Translations under genes and position numbers: made by a program
The notes under the pieces: generated by a model
The model's database searches: none
Told to the model about the DNA's origin: nothing
Seen by the model: the letters and a program-made list of their open reading frames with translations, nothing else
NCBI GenBank assembly: GCA_918797485.1
Contig: CAKKNE010000001.1
Coordinates: 2,852,001 to 2,916,000, forward strand
Source: Pelagomonas calceolata
Lineage: Eukaryota > Sar > Pelagophyceae > Pelagomonadales > Pelagomonadaceae
DNA: 64,000 bases
Reading direction: 5' to 3'
In this document: positions 1 to 12,599 of the stretch, piece by piece
Numbering within the stretch: the stretch's first letter is position 1
Layout of the letters: the number at the start of each line of letters is the position of its first letter

Positions 1-64
1 GATGCGCACTACCCTGAGCCCACTATCTCTAACAATGCCTTAGCTACGACACTACACTTTCTAG

Positions 65-1066
65 GTACTGCAAGCGGCTCTCTGTTCTTTCAAGAGATAA
101 AACGAGGCTTGCTGCACGCACACGCTTTATGCTACGAGACCTCTTGGAGTGCCGTCGCAATGGCTGGAGAGAACGGCGAGCTAAAGATGGTCCGCACAAA
201 TTGGGAACAAAAGCATCCACAACACAAGGAAAAGGCGAAAATCAGTCTCGTCGTGATGAGGAACGAAATCTTGCCCGTGAGCGCCAGCGCCAAGCTATCT
301 CACAGCAGCAGCAGCAGCAACGGCGTCGGCTCCTGAGTGCTAAGGACGTAAGCAGCAAGTCCCAGGATGCGCGCCAATCGCGTCATAGCCAGGCATCGAC
401 TGTGCGGATTCTGTCGAGGGACCAGGAGACAACGAGCAGTGCACACAAATCAGCGAGTGACACATATGACACCCCTTTGGCACGGCCGGCAGCCAAGGAC
501 ACTGCTAAGCTGTGGACAGATGATCGCGCGCAAAATCGCGCGAGATCTTCGCTCGACGAGTTTGCACAGCTCCAGGATCAAGAGGAACTAATTGCATCTC
601 TAGACGAAGTTCCCAACACGAATCGGGTGTATAAACATGTTTTCGAGCTGATAGTTGGCCGCATTGTCGAGGGCAAGGATGCTGAACGGAATTCATCTCT
701 GGCAGCAATTCACGCTCTCGCATTAAAATCAAAGTTAAAGGCAGAAGATGTTACCGATGCGCTTGGCAATACCATTGAGTTTTTATCTGATATTTGCATC
801 GACTCACCGATGGCTGTAGAACATGTGAGTTAGTTACTTCTGATATCTTATGAGCTATTCTACTCTGTCAGGTTGCAAAGCTCGTTTCAGTGTGTCTGGA
901 GCTTAAAATAATAGACATTGCCTGGTTAACTGCCAACTCGCGGCTCAGAGGTGATGACCCTAAAAGTGATGGTGCCTTTGAGCGAAACGCCCTGTTTGAG
1001 CTCCTCACATCAACCTTCGCCAATTACCCTGAAGCATCTGAGCTCAAAAGCCAGCTCAAGTATTAG
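65..1066 (+). CDS. eIF4G-like translation initiation factor, 3' part (end of MIF4G and MA3 domain)
   Basis: Partial gene running in from the left edge. An AG at 63-64 looks like a 3' splice site; the open frame then reads to a GT donor at 825, a 47-nt intron (825-871), and a second exon 872-1066 ending in TAG. Around 117-200 the protein reads RTRFMLRDLLECRRNGW, the characteristic end of the MIF4G domain of eIF4G. A low-complexity Q/R/S linker follows, then from about 600 an alpha-helical MA3-type segment (AIHALALKSK..., later AKLVSVCLELKIIDIAWL). eIF4G scaffolds eIF4E, eIF4A and eIF3 on mRNA; that role is inferred from family. Most of MIF4G and the eIF4E-binding region lie outside the window. 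The in-frame ATG at 129 is internal to the domain and not the start. Confidence is good for the family, lower for the exact upstream exon edge. Confidence 0.78.
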
Positions 1067-2844
1067 CTTAGCTGTTTATTTGTATTTGTTTAACATCGCG
1101 GCCGAGGGAGATTTTGGCTGCGGGGTCCCACAGTGTCCCTTTGTTCGCCCCAAGACCGGGATGGGGGGAAAGGGTCACTCTCGCGGCGAGACGCGGTGCC
1201 AATCGGGGCCTAACGTCCGGTATTTAGCTTAACTTGCGGGTATTTGGCGTGGGGCACATGAAGGGCCGGGAACCCGCCCCTAAAATCGGCTCTGGCGCAG
1301 CCGCATTCCGATGGATACGGACGCAGTTCGAGAGCAAGAGGGATCAGACCCTTATGGATCCCTCCGCAGAGTCTGGAGAAGCGTGCGTTGCTGGAACGGT
1401 TACAGGGCAACTCGCACCTGAAACCCCCTTCGATGAGGCTTATTGCCACCGTGCGGGCCACCGCAGTGTCGGAAATCATCGACTATAACCCCGCGCCGGT
1501 CCCCGGGCCCGTGGTTTCTCGCAGGAGCGCCCTCGAAGCTCTCAGTTCGTCCCGCGTCGACCTCGACGCGGCCGCCGCGGTGCGATTATTGCCAGCGTTT
1601 TGAGCGGGCGAAGTCGTCCGCGGGGCTCGGGGCATACCCACCGTACTGTCCGCACGGTTTTTTGTGCAGGGGCGTGCCCACATCGCGTATCGCACATCAT
1701 GTGGTGGGAGAGCGATTTGGCGCACCGCGAAATGTTGTGCTGCCGCGCTTTTTCTTGGCGCACCACATCGGCCGACCCCTTGGGCGGTCAGTAATAGCTT
1801 GGGGCTGCCTACGGGCGCATTTTGGCTGCACACACGAGGCCAAAAAAGTTTCGCGTTTAATCGAGTTTCACGGGTTTTTGCCGTTTTTGGCGCGCCGCTG
1901 CGCCCTAGTCCCGATCCCCGTAGACCCCATCGCCCCTATGGATCCGTGAAGGACCCCCCATCCGCGGGAAGGCTCTGAAAAAACCCGGGCTCCCGGCCCC
2001 TGGCACATGATGGGGCTGGAGACGGGTTTCTAATCGAGCCTTCCCGCGGATAGATACGACGCAAGCCATGGCAACTTGAAATGCAGCCATGGCGCATTTC
2101 AATCGATGTGCCAGTGTAATTTACTAGTATAAACTATGACTGCAAGCAACAGAGGTACCCCGGGGAACTGAAAATCGAAGTCCCTGAGCGTGCTCGGACC
2201 CCCCAAAGTCGTCACCGTGCTTTAGAGGGACCTTAAAAGATCAAACCCGAGTTGGTAAATTGCAAACGGATGAGCGAACCGCAAATAGATCTCAAAATCG
2301 CTGCTACAGAAGTCGACCAATAGTCCGTCGCCGTGTGCAAACCAGCGGCCGGCCGGACGAAAGCTTGTAGTCTGCCGGTCGACGTAAGGCCTACCGGTCG
2401 AGGACGTACGTATGCATTCCAGCAGACGAAGGAGCCACTAACTTAACGCCGGATGTGCATCGGCGTTCGATAGGCCGTTAGATTGATCCCCGAAGTTCGA
2501 CACCAGGAAAGATAGAAGACCCCGCCCATCAGGTTACCAACCAGGGTTTCAAAAAAGAAACAAAAAAAGCAACAAAAGCGCATCTTCAATAACGCGTGGC
2601 GTCTCCTATTATGAACTCCAGACAATATTGACCTAATTGACAAGAGACGTAGCTCGGGATAGAAGGACAAATTCTCGAGGAACAACCAGGGTCGTCGAGC
2701 ATTATATTGAATTCTGTCTTCGACACATTATTGTCACCTCGACTTGAAGTTGCTGCCAGTGGCTCTGCACCCGAGCACTGCCTAAGTTACCCAGACAAGT
2801 GACGCCGCTTAGTAGTACTAGAATAATAAAGCACGCTAAAAACT
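1067..2844. other. intergenic, no supported gene
   Basis: Overlapping short open frames on both strands between about 1,230 and 2,100 are not recognisable and lack the splice pattern of neighbours. From 2,100 to 2,840 the sequence is of mixed composition without clear coding signal. Confidence 0.5.
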
Positions 2845-5156
2845 TCATTGACTAGTCACCAGGTGTCGCTTGGCGCGAGTGATGGAAAGCAGATTTGTGT
2901 GTCTTGTGTACGGATCCACAATAGTTCGCATTTTTTCCCAATGTAACTTTTTCTGCGTTAAGTACGCCGCTTTCTTTTTGGCGATTACTTGTTTCTGCAG
3001 CTTCATCATTTCCCGAGTTCCCTCTGCCACACGTGTATCTCCGCTTGTTTTTTCTTTTTTCTGCGCCTCATTCTCAAGTGCGTGGTTGCGATCAATTTGA
3101 CGACGGTCCCTGCGTTTTCCTACCTCGTACTTTGCCATCAACCCCAAGCAATTGCGTTGATCAACCTTGGCCATGCGTGCTGCTCCTTGTAAAAGTTCTT
3201 CTTGAGCAATGCGTTCCTTAACCATTTTATCAGCACCAGTAACGTGTTGGTTTTTATTGGTCTGCGCTTCCTCGACTATAAGCTTCTGTTGCTTGTTTTT
3301 GAAATCTTCGCCGAGTTTCAACAGAAGTGAAGCCTCGCGGTGTCTTAGGTCTGCTTTAAAATTCGACAGCCGCTCGATATGTCCCTGCTTTGTCTGATGG
3401 TTTTTTGCTGCAGCTGCAACGCGAATCCTTTTTATATTTTCAATCCGTTCAATCAAGCGGTGTTGTTTGGCCCTGTTGGCTTCAATGAAATCTAAACGCC
3501 TGCACTTGCGCTCTTCATCTGCCCTTTTTTTGTTTTTAGCAAGTCGTTGATGCATTTCCACCAGGGACATCTCATCAAGCAAACCATAACCACTGGCATC
3601 TGTTGGGTCGAAGATATTCATATTCTTTGAATGCACACTATGCTCTGCTTTAAGCTGCTTTACACGTTGAGTCAGCATTTTGGTTCGTTTCTTGTCATGC
3701 AAATCCTGTTCGTGTAATCGGCATTTGATATCTTGCTGTAGCTTTGTACGAAACTCACGTTTTTCAATCAAGATCGCCTCAAGCGCATGCTGCCGTGCAT
3801 GCGTGCGACCCTGCTTCAGTGCACTCACTAGCTGGCGCTTTTTGAGCAAACTCAGGTTTTTCTCGAGGCAGAGTTGCGTCTGCATCGCGTCGCGTTCCGC
3901 AACGCCGAGCAACGCAGTTTGCCTATTGTGCACCAGTTTGTCCAATCTTGCTTGCTGTGCCTCTTCTGCACTCGCTCTGGCAAGATCCCGAGTTCGCGCG
4001 ATTTGCTCATAGCGTGTCTTCTGGTCCCGAGCACGCATATCCAGTTGCCAGTGATAAAAATCGGCGCAATCTCTAAGCTCTGCCTCGTATGTATTAATAT
4101 TTACGGCCTCCTGTTCCTGCTTTGTGCGAAACAGTGCATCCTCCCGGAACATAGTTGCTGCATTTAGTTTTACCATTGCCACCTATGCGCATGCGCGTAA
4201 TAAATGATTTCTTTAGCCCCAGGTTCCCCTCGGGCGCTGCGTCGATGTTTGAGTGCACTCCGAAAGCGAACGCTTGATGCACATTTGCCCTTGCTGCCGT
4301 TTGTCCTTGAGAAATCTAGCTGATCCACCCTTTTTGTTTCCATTGCCTCTTGAGCTACTAAGACGGTCGACCTAGTCCCGTGCAGCGCTATTGGGTGGCA
4401 GATCGTATTTTCTAACTTCCCAGTTACTCTCCGCTCAGGCGTCATGTCTGCGACAAATCCAGAAGACTTACAACTTAATTCCTGCTCAATCACTGATGGT
4501 TCTGGTACCACTCGGGGGACAGGAGCCGTGAGTTTGGGCGGCTTAACTTCTTTTCTCTGACCTGGTGTCATGACCATGGTTCCACAGTCCTTACATGCCT
4601 GCTTTGCAGCTGTAATACCCGTCGACTTGTCGCGTAGTTCAGCAATTATCTGCTGAATTTCAAGTGAAGAAGATGTCAACTGTTTGAGTAACGTATTGCG
4701 TACATAATCTGGATCAAATATCTTGGTCCAGTGTGCAACTACGCCACTGTCCTCCAGACTCGAGGCATTGAATACATATTCTAGAAAATTTACCATCTTA
4801 TCTGGGTCAATGCTCAGTACAAACTTGCGGAACTCTGAGATTGTTAGCTCCTGGAGCCGAAACACACTGAGATATGTCAGTATCATGTACATGGTATAAT
4901 CTGAACGAAGTACCCGAGCTGACATGTCGTTGAAAAAGCAAGCTGCGAATACCTTCAAGGCTGCTTTGCAGCGCATTACTCCATAGAGAACTTCCTTGAG
5001 AAACGCTCCATCCGCATCATTGGCATTGAGCTTATTTATTGACAGATATTCGTTCGCATGCGATTCAAGAGTTGTTCGCTTTGGGTTGTAAGTCTTGATC
5101 AGCTCCTCAGCTTGTTCCAATAGCTGTCGACGTTTGCCCTCCGTGTGACACGACAT
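2845..5156 (-). CDS. CFAP99: CFAP99-like cilia and flagella associated protein
   Basis: Two minus-strand open frames that together match one CFAP99 protein. Exon 1 is 5156-4272 (ATG at 5156; the longer frame upstream begins with a non-ATG codon). Exon 2 is 4182-2845. The bridging intron 4183-4271 has GT...ATAG ends and keeps the frame; the donor is the least certain point. The N-terminal half is helical, with conserved text such as FLEYVFNASSLEDSGVVAHW. The C-terminal half begins LNAATMFREDALFRTKQE and is a long, highly charged coiled coil of about 440 residues. About 740 aa in all. CFAP99 is an axonemal protein of motile cilia; its molecular role is poorly known. Its presence argues that the organism makes flagella. 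The alternative reading as two separate genes is less likely because both halves match the same family in order. Confidence 0.75.
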
Positions 5157-5186
5157 GATTAGAATAACGGCAGGCAAGTTTACCAA

Positions 5187-6026
5187 AGGTACCTAGACAG
5201 TTTCAGCTGGTCCTGTCACCCGATGGCTCGATGTAGTAGAGAGGCGCCCGGCGGCCCCCCATCTGGCGGGTCGCCCGGCACCTCTCCAGCCTTCAAATTA
5301 AGACAGAGTCCGCGGCGCCTTCAACTTGAACTTGAAGTTGGTCTTTAGATCAATTGCGCTGCCCCTTCGGCATTCCGGTTTTGGTAGATCTCGAGCTTGT
5401 TGTCCGAGTTTAGCTCGACGATCTGGCCAACGCGTAGGCACTCTGCGGCTGACTCAGGCTCGGACTCCGAGTCGGAGCCCGTTTGCCCCTGTGTGTGTGT
5501 ATATTATAGATTACCTATTTTTTGCCTTTGACCACCGTTGAAGAAGTGGCTCGCGAACCAAGTGCGCGGTCCCAACGCCGCGCACCATGCGCACCAAAAT
5601 CGGCAGGGCACTAGATATGCCCTGTAGCGACGTCCTGCCCGTGGCGTTTGCGACCGCGCAGTCCGACCTCGAAATAACGCTACTTTAGTGCTCGCCCGAC
5701 CCACCCAAGGGAAGGGTCCCGTGACGCGGTCCGAGTCGCTCATGCAACGCGTGTCGCGCATCTCGCTGCGACTGTTTTGCCTACCGGCCTCTCGCGGCCG
5801 GTAGGTATCAACGCCTCGATGACAACCGCGACGCGTTTTGCCAGGCCGCTTTCCCGATCTGACGGCTGGCGCCGTCCTGGCCGCGACTCGGAGTGTCACA
5901 GTGTCACGGTTTTGCCAGTCACTCTTCTATCAACGACCGACGACGAACGACTACACCCAAGGACGAACGAGCGGCGGTGGATGCGGACTTTCCTCCTGAA
6001 ATAGTGGAACACAGGCGATTGAAATT
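5187..6026. other. intergenic region upstream of RPS24
   Basis: No gene seen. It contains a tandem TTCAACTTGAACTTGAAGTT-type motif at about 5319-5340 that recurs in other intergenic stretches of the window. 5,880-6,026 is the likely promoter and 5' leader of RPS24. Confidence 0.45.
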
Positions 6027-6079
6027 GTAAGTCACTCATTCTAGCCCAACCCATAAGTCATACTACTAATACTCTGTAG
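6027..6079 (+). other. probable 5' UTR intron of RPS24
   Basis: A 53-nt GT-AG intron: GTAAGT at 6027 and CTGTAG ending at 6079, with a yeast-like branch site TACTAAT about 10 nt before the 3' end. It lies 27 nt upstream of the RPS24 start codon, a common arrangement in ribosomal protein genes. Inferred from signals only. Confidence 0.6.
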
Positions 6080-6106
6080 CTATCTTTTAACTCGCCAATC
6101 GCCATC

Positions 6107-6673
6107 ATGACAGTGACCGTCCGGACACGGAAGTTCATTCGCAATCCTCTGTTGCAACGCAAACAGTTTGTAAGTGGATAAGTAAACGACACTTCTCACT
6201 CGCGCTATTGCCGCTCAGGTGGTAGACGTCTTACATCCTGACCGAGCGAATGTCCCGAAGTCCGAGCTCCAGGATATGATCGCTAAAGCCATACCCGGAG
6301 CCTTTTACCATGTCAACTGTGTCTCATTCCCTCCCGTAGACCTACAAAGTCACCGACAAGAGCCTCATCTCCCTGTTCGGGTTCCGCAACAAATTTGGAG
6401 GTGGCAAGTCTACTGGCTTTTGCTTGATTTACGACTCTGCCGAATCGGCTAAGAAGTATGAGCCCAAGTACCGCTTGGTTCGGAACGGCTTTGTCGAGAA
6501 AAAAGAGACATCCCGCAAACAGATCAAAGAGGCTAAGAATCGCAAAAAAAAGCAGATTCGACAGTGTTGATGCCAGCATATCACTATTTAATAAATGTCC
6601 GTCTCGTAGGATTCGAGGAACTGGGCGCCGAATTGCCAATCACAAGGCCAAAAAAGCAGCAAAAGACGGATAG
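6107..6673 (+). CDS. RPS24: 40S ribosomal protein eS24
   Basis: Four coding exons reconstruct a nearly full-length eS24 of the small ribosomal subunit. Exon 1 is 6107-6169 ([20 protein letters not shown]), intron 6170-6218 (GT-AG); exon 2 is 6219-6287 ([17 protein letters not shown]). Exon 3 starts at 6340 ([20 protein letters not shown]) and exon 4 at 6610, ending TAG 6671-6673. Alignment with human RPS24 is gap-free if the second intron is 6288-6339 with a GC donor; the only GT nearby would leave a 28-nt intron and eight extra residues. The third intron is either 6564-6609 (GT-AG, four extra residues) or 6552-6609 (GC-AG, no extra residues). ATTCGA repeats on both sides of it. Length is 135 or 139 aa, close to the family norm. 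Confidence 0.9.
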
Positions 6674-7339
6674 TGGGGGTTTGAGAGTACATCAGAATTA
6701 AGAGATAGCCGCACGTTGCCATGAACCAAACGGCTCTGAGACGAAGTCGGAAATTCCCTTTAGAACGTCTTAGAACGTTAGGAAGAGAATATTCTTCGTA
6801 ATTATGGTTTAAAGTTCAATTTATACCGTGACGTCACCGTGATACTAGGACCAGGAGCGCCGATAACTACTTGAAGCCTGAGTGGCTGAGTGATTCGGAT
6901 CATGATTCTATTTAGACTCGGAAATCTAGGACGCCCCCCAAATCGCTCCAACGCCCCCATCACGCCGATCAACAGCCTGCGCCCAACGCCCCACTGGCAT
7001 GCTCAGGCTACCCACTGGCAAAATTTCTCAGGCTCCGAGTCTTGCCAGTCACGGTAACTTTTTTCATTTTTTTTTACCCACTCGACTCGGTATTTCAAGT
7101 TAGCTACTCGTAGCTCAGCTTGCAAACTAAGATACCCGAGCCTCAGAGTCGCCCGAGCCGTATCTTTCCGTGAGAAGGCCCTTCATTTCCGTCCGCCCTG
7201 GTGTGAAGGGCCTCGTGTGACCCGGCGCCAAAGGCTCAGCTCGCAAAGCCATCACAGCTTATTCCGCGACTTCTTCCGCAGATATTTGAGGATTTTAGCG
7301 TGGCGAATGAGCTTAACTACCTTGCTATGCGCCACACAA
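6674..7339. other. intergenic with a dispersed repeat copy
   Basis: No gene. Bases about 6757-6830 (GGAAATTCCCTTT..., GTAATTATGGTT..., TTCAATTTATAC) are similar to 30,522-30,605, indicating a dispersed non-coding repeat. Confidence 0.5.
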
Positions 7340-9391
7340 TCATATGACTCTCACATCGATCAGAGTTACCGCGTTGGTCGATGTTGCGGCAAGGCGAGTA
7401 CCATTTGCATTCCATGCTACTTCAAAGATGTCGGCACCCCCTTGGTTGTAGGTTTTTAACAATTTGCCATTAGGGACGGACCAAATGTTAAGTTGGCCAC
7501 CGAGTGAGCCAGATGCGAGCAGTCTGCCATCAGGAGAGAAAGCAATGGTATATACTTTTTTGGTGTGATTTCGCAATGTGTGCAAACAAACTCCCATGTC
7601 TGTGTCCCAGAGGCGAACTGTTGCATCAAATGATGCAGAAGCCAACCTCAGGGGCGCCTACGATGATAAAACACTGGTTAAAAGTTTAGGAATCTTCAGG
7701 TCATACATTGGGCATATTCGTAGTTTGGCCAGTCGGTGACCAACGAATTGTGTATATCTCCTCAGTGTGATTACTGAACCGATGAACCGGGACGGACCTG
7801 AGCAAGGGCAGGTGGCAAAAACTTTTGTCTATCGATCATGCTCTGTGCAAGAGACTGCCCAAGCTGCCAAATCAGAACCTGGTGGTCATCAGAGCATGAT
7901 GCAAGCAGCCCGCCGGATGGGTCCCATCTTATTGCGTTGACTTCATCAGCGTGGCCAACTAGCACCTGCAACGGTGTGGTAGTTGCTGCTGCCGGGTCGG
8001 TGTCAGCCTCTCTGTCTGCAAGCGCACAGACAGCAATTGTGCGATCTGTTGAGCACGACGCGAAAACATCAAGCCCATGATATCCACCTGAACAATTGAG
8101 CTATTGCTGATGCAATCAGAATTCGAATGGGCTCGGGCGGACACCAGTTTTCCAATCAACGTCAAGGACTTGTGCTGAATGGGCTTCAAACTTATGCTGC
8201 AACTTTCCTGCAAGGGTCTTTTAACTTGTATAATGTAAGTTCTGCACTGAATGCTACCAGTACGTACATCCCACACTGACACACACTTATCATATGAACC
8301 AGTTAAGAGCCGCTTGCCCGCGGAATCAAACCTCAAAGAGAATATGGACTCGGAGTGAGCGTTGAGAGAATGCTGTAAAACGCCTTCGCGAGACCATAGG
8401 CGAGCAATGCCGTCCATGCAGCCTGTTGCGAGTAGACTTCCATCGACTGACCACTCTAATGTAGTCACCTAGTACAATGTTAGCTAAGGATGAGAAACTC
8501 GGTAAGAACTCGGCTGAGAAACGTCGTGATCGTCACCCGCTGAAGTAGATTTTTTTTCTTGTTGCATGGGCGCAATGCATTCAAGGACTCTAGGTAAGGG
8601 GGACTTGATCTTAAGATTTGCTGTTGTTTTGTCATCTGGGAGGTTCCAGAGGCGCACAGTAGAGTCACCTGAGCCTGATGCAAGAAGCTCGTCCCTTGGA
8701 TGCCAGGAGCAGCAGAATACTTCTGCTTCGTGGCCAGTCAGGATCAGCACATCCGCAGATGAAATTGCCTGCGCTAACTTAGTTGGACCATGCTTATTAA
8801 TTTGCTTGTACTCGCCTGTTCTTCTGTCATCCCTGTGGACTGAATTTTAGGAAATGAAGTGCTTTCTGTGGAATGAATTTCAGGGATCGCACTACCCTCC
8901 ATTTCGCTCGTGTGTTTCTTAGAGAAGTCAATGGACTGTGTTGCGTTTGGTGCCACGCATATTCCAATACGCTTTCGCTTGCCAATGGTTCTGCTTTCTG
9001 CCTTTTCTACCTCCTCATCCTCATCTTCATTACGATTCTTGTCATGTTTGACGTACCACTTGGAGTACTTGATGGACTTGCTTTTTGTTATACCTTGTAG
9101 AACTGTGGCACTCAAGATACTTAATTCTTTGGATGATTCAATGCAACAGGTCGGGTCGGTGCTGCATTTTGAAATGTCTGCATCCAAATTTTCTTCCACC
9201 TTGAGGTACATCAGGCCCTTTTGAATTATTGAAATGAGTGCTCCTGGTGGCATCGTATCTGCGTACATCTTTGCAATCTCAGATTGTGTGACCAGAGATT
9301 CGTAAGCAAAGGTGAACGCCGAATGTAGATGTCCTGACTCTTGGAGATAGCGATACACCAGCAGATTAATTTCTTCCGCTTTCAAAGCCAT
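7340..9391 (-). CDS. TBL1/TBLR1/HOS15-type LisH-WD40 corepressor protein
   Basis: Seven exons give an uninterrupted 588-aa protein: 9391-8812, 8773-8523, 8468-8258, 8207-8145, 8087-7798, 7760-7707 and 7657-7340. Introns are 37-57 nt, all GT-AG, and all phases fit. The N-terminus is a LisH dimerisation motif ([21 protein letters not shown]) followed by the region that is F-box-like in TBL1. An acidic, basic and low-complexity linker (about residues 90-200) follows, then WD40 repeats with [52 protein letters not shown] and [12 protein letters not shown]. In animals the family bridges NCoR/SMRT-HDAC3 corepressors to histones; in plants HOS15 also acts as a DDB1-CUL4 substrate receptor. A nuclear histone-deacetylase cofactor is the inferred role. 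The start is the first Met before the LisH motif. Confidence 0.93.
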
Positions 9392-10264
9392 GATAACACT
9401 AAGGCAGCCGGAGCACAAAGTATACCTAACTTCCCCCTATCTAGCGTTTTGTCTATACTACTAATAAATGCATTCGGTACATGCCTAATCATTCCCCACA
9501 AATTCCCGATGATATCCCGGAGTCCGTAGCCTGAGGAGTTCAAGTTCAAGTTCCCCGAGCCTGAGGTTCTGGCGGGTATCCCCAATGACTATAAATGCCA
9601 ACGAATAAAATATTTTGGTGATTTTTGTGCCAAGTGCCAGTTTTTTTAACAGGGCGTCCGAAATGAAGCGGCCAGTCACGGTAGACCTCAGGCTTGATGA
9701 CAAGCTAAAGGGAGCCAATTCAGACTCGGAGAAACTAGTAAACCAAGACTGGTTCAAGTTAGTATTGTATTTAAAGGTAGCCTGGGCTCTCTGGCAGACT
9801 ATCTCAGCCGCCGCTGCGCTATTCGTAGCAGCTTTCAAGTTGGGCACTCGCAGACCGCCGAGGCGGCTAGCTTTCGACGCGCGCTCTTTACGCCTGGCGC
9901 AAACGAGTCACTAGGACCTCCACACGCGCTGGCGGCACCAATGCGCCTCCGAAGCGACACGTAGGCCCAAACCCCGAAGCGACACGTAGGCCAAGTCGGA
10001 CTAGTAAATAGGGGCGAATTTGCAGGGCGAATTTCGATTTTATGGCTCCTGCCAGCGTTATCTGGTTAGCTGGCTATTGATGGCTTATTGCCCAGCACGC
10101 GCTCCATGTGTGGTGGGCATCCGGAGCTGCGTGCCATGCCGGCACAGCTGTCACGGTGGGGGAGGGTGAGATGCATCAAATACCGGGGGCGGGCTCAAGA
10201 AGATCCAGAAACCCGCAGGAGCTTAACCCTTATCCTGCAGCTATGGCTATTGATGGTGTGAGGG
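9392..10264. other. intergenic with dispersed repeat segments
   Basis: Open frames at 9485-9914 are not recognisable. Bases about 9590-9645 resemble 24,755-24,805 (AATGCCAACG... then ATTTTGG(C/T)GATTT...). The stretch near 9791-9811 is shared with 17,157-17,178 (GGCAGACTATCTCAGCCGCC). These are non-coding repeat fragments. Confidence 0.5.
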
Positions 10265-11484
10265 TCAAAAGGATAGCTCCTTAGGTTTCTCCCAGGTAAA
10301 TAAATCATCTTCGCGACCAAAATGACCATATGCAGCTGTCTTTTGCATCATTGGCCGTCGCAACTGCAAATCGCGCACTATGCAACCAGGCCGTAGATCA
10401 AAATTAGCTTTTATGATTTCCACCAGCTCAACGTCAGTTTTGCCACTCAAGGCAGGTCCGGTGCCGTAGGAATTTGCATGTATTGATAAAGGATAAGCTA
10501 CGCCAATGGCGTATGATAATTGGACTAGAACACGGTGGCAAAGTCTGGCATTCACAAGGGACTTAGCTACCCATCTAGCGGCATACGCAGCAGAACGATC
10601 TACCTTGGTCGGATCCTTGCCCGAGAATGCTCCACCACCGTGAGTACCCCATCCACCGTATGTATCGATGATAAGTTTTCGACCAGTCAAACCAGCGTCT
10701 CCATGCGGTCCGCCAACAATGAATCGACCGGAAGGATTCATGTGATAAATTGTATCATCGTCCATATATTTTCCTGGAATAACAGCCCGCACAACTTGCT
10801 CCATCAAGCTTTCACGTATCTGCTCTTGACTAACAACCTCAGTGTGCTGTGTTGAAATCACAACAGTATGCACGCGTTGGGGCAATGGATGTCCAGACTT
10901 AAGTTTGTACTCGCAGGTAACTTGTGTTTTACCATCTGGGCGAACCCAGTCCAAGAGTTTTGTTTTACGAACCTCTGTAAGTCGCATGCTGAGTTGTGTT
11001 GCAAGCACATGGGTCAATGGCATCAACTTGGTTTCCGTTTCATCGGTTGCATAGCCAAACATGATGCCCTGGTCTCCGGCACCAATCTCTTCGATTTTTG
11101 TAGCATCCACACACTGGGCTATGTCCGGACTCTGCTCCTCGACAGCAACTATCACATTAACAGTTCTATAGTCCATGCCCTTGGCAGGATCATCATACCC
11201 TATCTCTCGAAGTGTTTCACGAATTACTGCCTCGTAGTTGACAGTTGCTGATGTAGTGATTTCACCGAATATCATTATCATGCCAGTTTTGGTGCAACAT
11301 TCACAGGCTACTCGGGAAGTTTCATCGTCCTTGATGCATGCATCGAGCACAGCATCACTCACCTGATCACAAACTTTATCTGCACACACATAAAGTATTA
11401 TGGTAAATTCTAATCGTTATAGGGAATACCTGGATGACCTTCACTAACAGACTCCGAAGTGAACAAGAACGTGCTTTCATCCAT
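10265..11484 (-). CDS. S-adenosylmethionine synthetase (methionine adenosyltransferase)
   Basis: Two exons: 11484-11430 (start [18 protein letters not shown]) and 11379-10265, joined across a 50-nt GT-AG intron that splits the Asp codon of the GHPDK motif. The 389-aa length is typical. It makes SAM from methionine and ATP in the cytosol as a dimer or tetramer. Visible signatures are GHPDK (ATP and methionine site, His general acid-base region), [12 protein letters not shown] (the first PROSITE signature), [19 protein letters not shown] (the glycine-rich P-loop signature) and [10 protein letters not shown] near the C-terminus. A short insert relative to animals (TGPALSGK) sits before the last helices. 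No sign of degeneration. Confidence 0.97.
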
Positions 11485-11499
11485 AGCTAGGCGTAGCAG

Positions 11500-12598
11500 G
11501 CCGCTGTTCAAACCTAGGGTGAGTTCGGGTTCACTCTCATGAGATAAGCCGATCGGCCGCCAAAAGGGGACAGTGCCCCCTTTACGGACGCAGTTTTCGC
11601 GTCGAGGCCGCCGTCGGCGACCTAGAACCTGCGCGACGCTTCTTTCCGCGAGCGCGGGCGCCGCGCGCGCGCAGAGTTAGCGTTTTGGGCCCGTGAGCGC
11701 TCCGAGCCCTGCTGACGCGCCGTGTGACGGCCGCCCAAGCGCGTCCGCGGCTCGGTCGCACCGGACCGCGCCTCTGGAGGCCGCGGGCCACAGGTTCGGC
11801 GCCGCGTCGCTCTCCCGCGCCGCCCTCGCGTCGGGCGGCCCGACGATGCCCCGCGCGTCAACCGCTGAAACCGGCCCGGCCATGGTGGGACCGCGGCGGG
11901 CGGAGCCCGCATCCGTGGCGGGCGCCCTCGCGATGGCCAGCTCGGCCGTGCGCACCCTGCCGGGCCCGGGCGGCGGCGGGCCGCAGCCGACGGCGCGTCC
12001 AACTTTTTCCGCGCCGCGTCCGCCGCGAGCGGCCTCGCGTTTCGGGCGCGTTCGGGCCGGCGTCGCGAACGTGCCGTCGCCTGTTTTTTTGGATGGGTCC
12101 CCGGTCCGGCTGCCGCCGGCGCCCGCCGGGCGCGCGTCGGCTCGAAAAAATAATGTAAAATCACCACGTCGCGAGGAGCCCTCAGAGGCGGTTCCTGGAG
12201 ACGCCGTGTGCTGTAGGCGTCCTGACGGAGGGAAGGGGTGTGCGATAAACAGGGCGAAATACCCCCCCCTATCCTATACCCATCACCCTTCAACACGCCA
12301 CGCGTAATAAACACAGTTAAACCAAAACTACTTAGGAGTATCTTAGGACCGTGTCTTTAGGAGTATCTCTTAGGACACGATTCTTCAAAATACACACACG
12401 CACACGCGGGCGTCTTGTCTCTACTATCAACTCCTTTTAGGAGCCCTCGCTTTTCCTTTTAAAACTTGAAAAGGGGGGGGGGGGGTCGAAGAAAAACGAA
12501 AATCATCGCACTGGCATCGCTGGCATCCGTGCGACTCGCGTACTTTTCCTAGCGGCATGGTAACGATCTAGGGTTTTAAATGTAATGATCTAGGGTTG
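11500..12598. other. GC-rich non-coding block and repeat copy
   Basis: 11,590-12,150 is a GC-rich island in which all frames on both strands stay open with R/P/A-rich translations, a compositional effect rather than a gene. 12,258-12,345 is a repeat (CCCCCTATCCTATACCC, then ACACGCCACGCGTAAT) also found at 16,540-16,625. Its AAAACTACTTAG tail recurs at about 17,120. Confidence 0.5.
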
Positions 12599-12599
12599 C

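Noticed and set aside
11582-12314. Long overlapping open frames on both strands
   Set aside because: Arg/Pro/Ala-rich in every frame because of high GC; no domain, no splice pattern, no start context.
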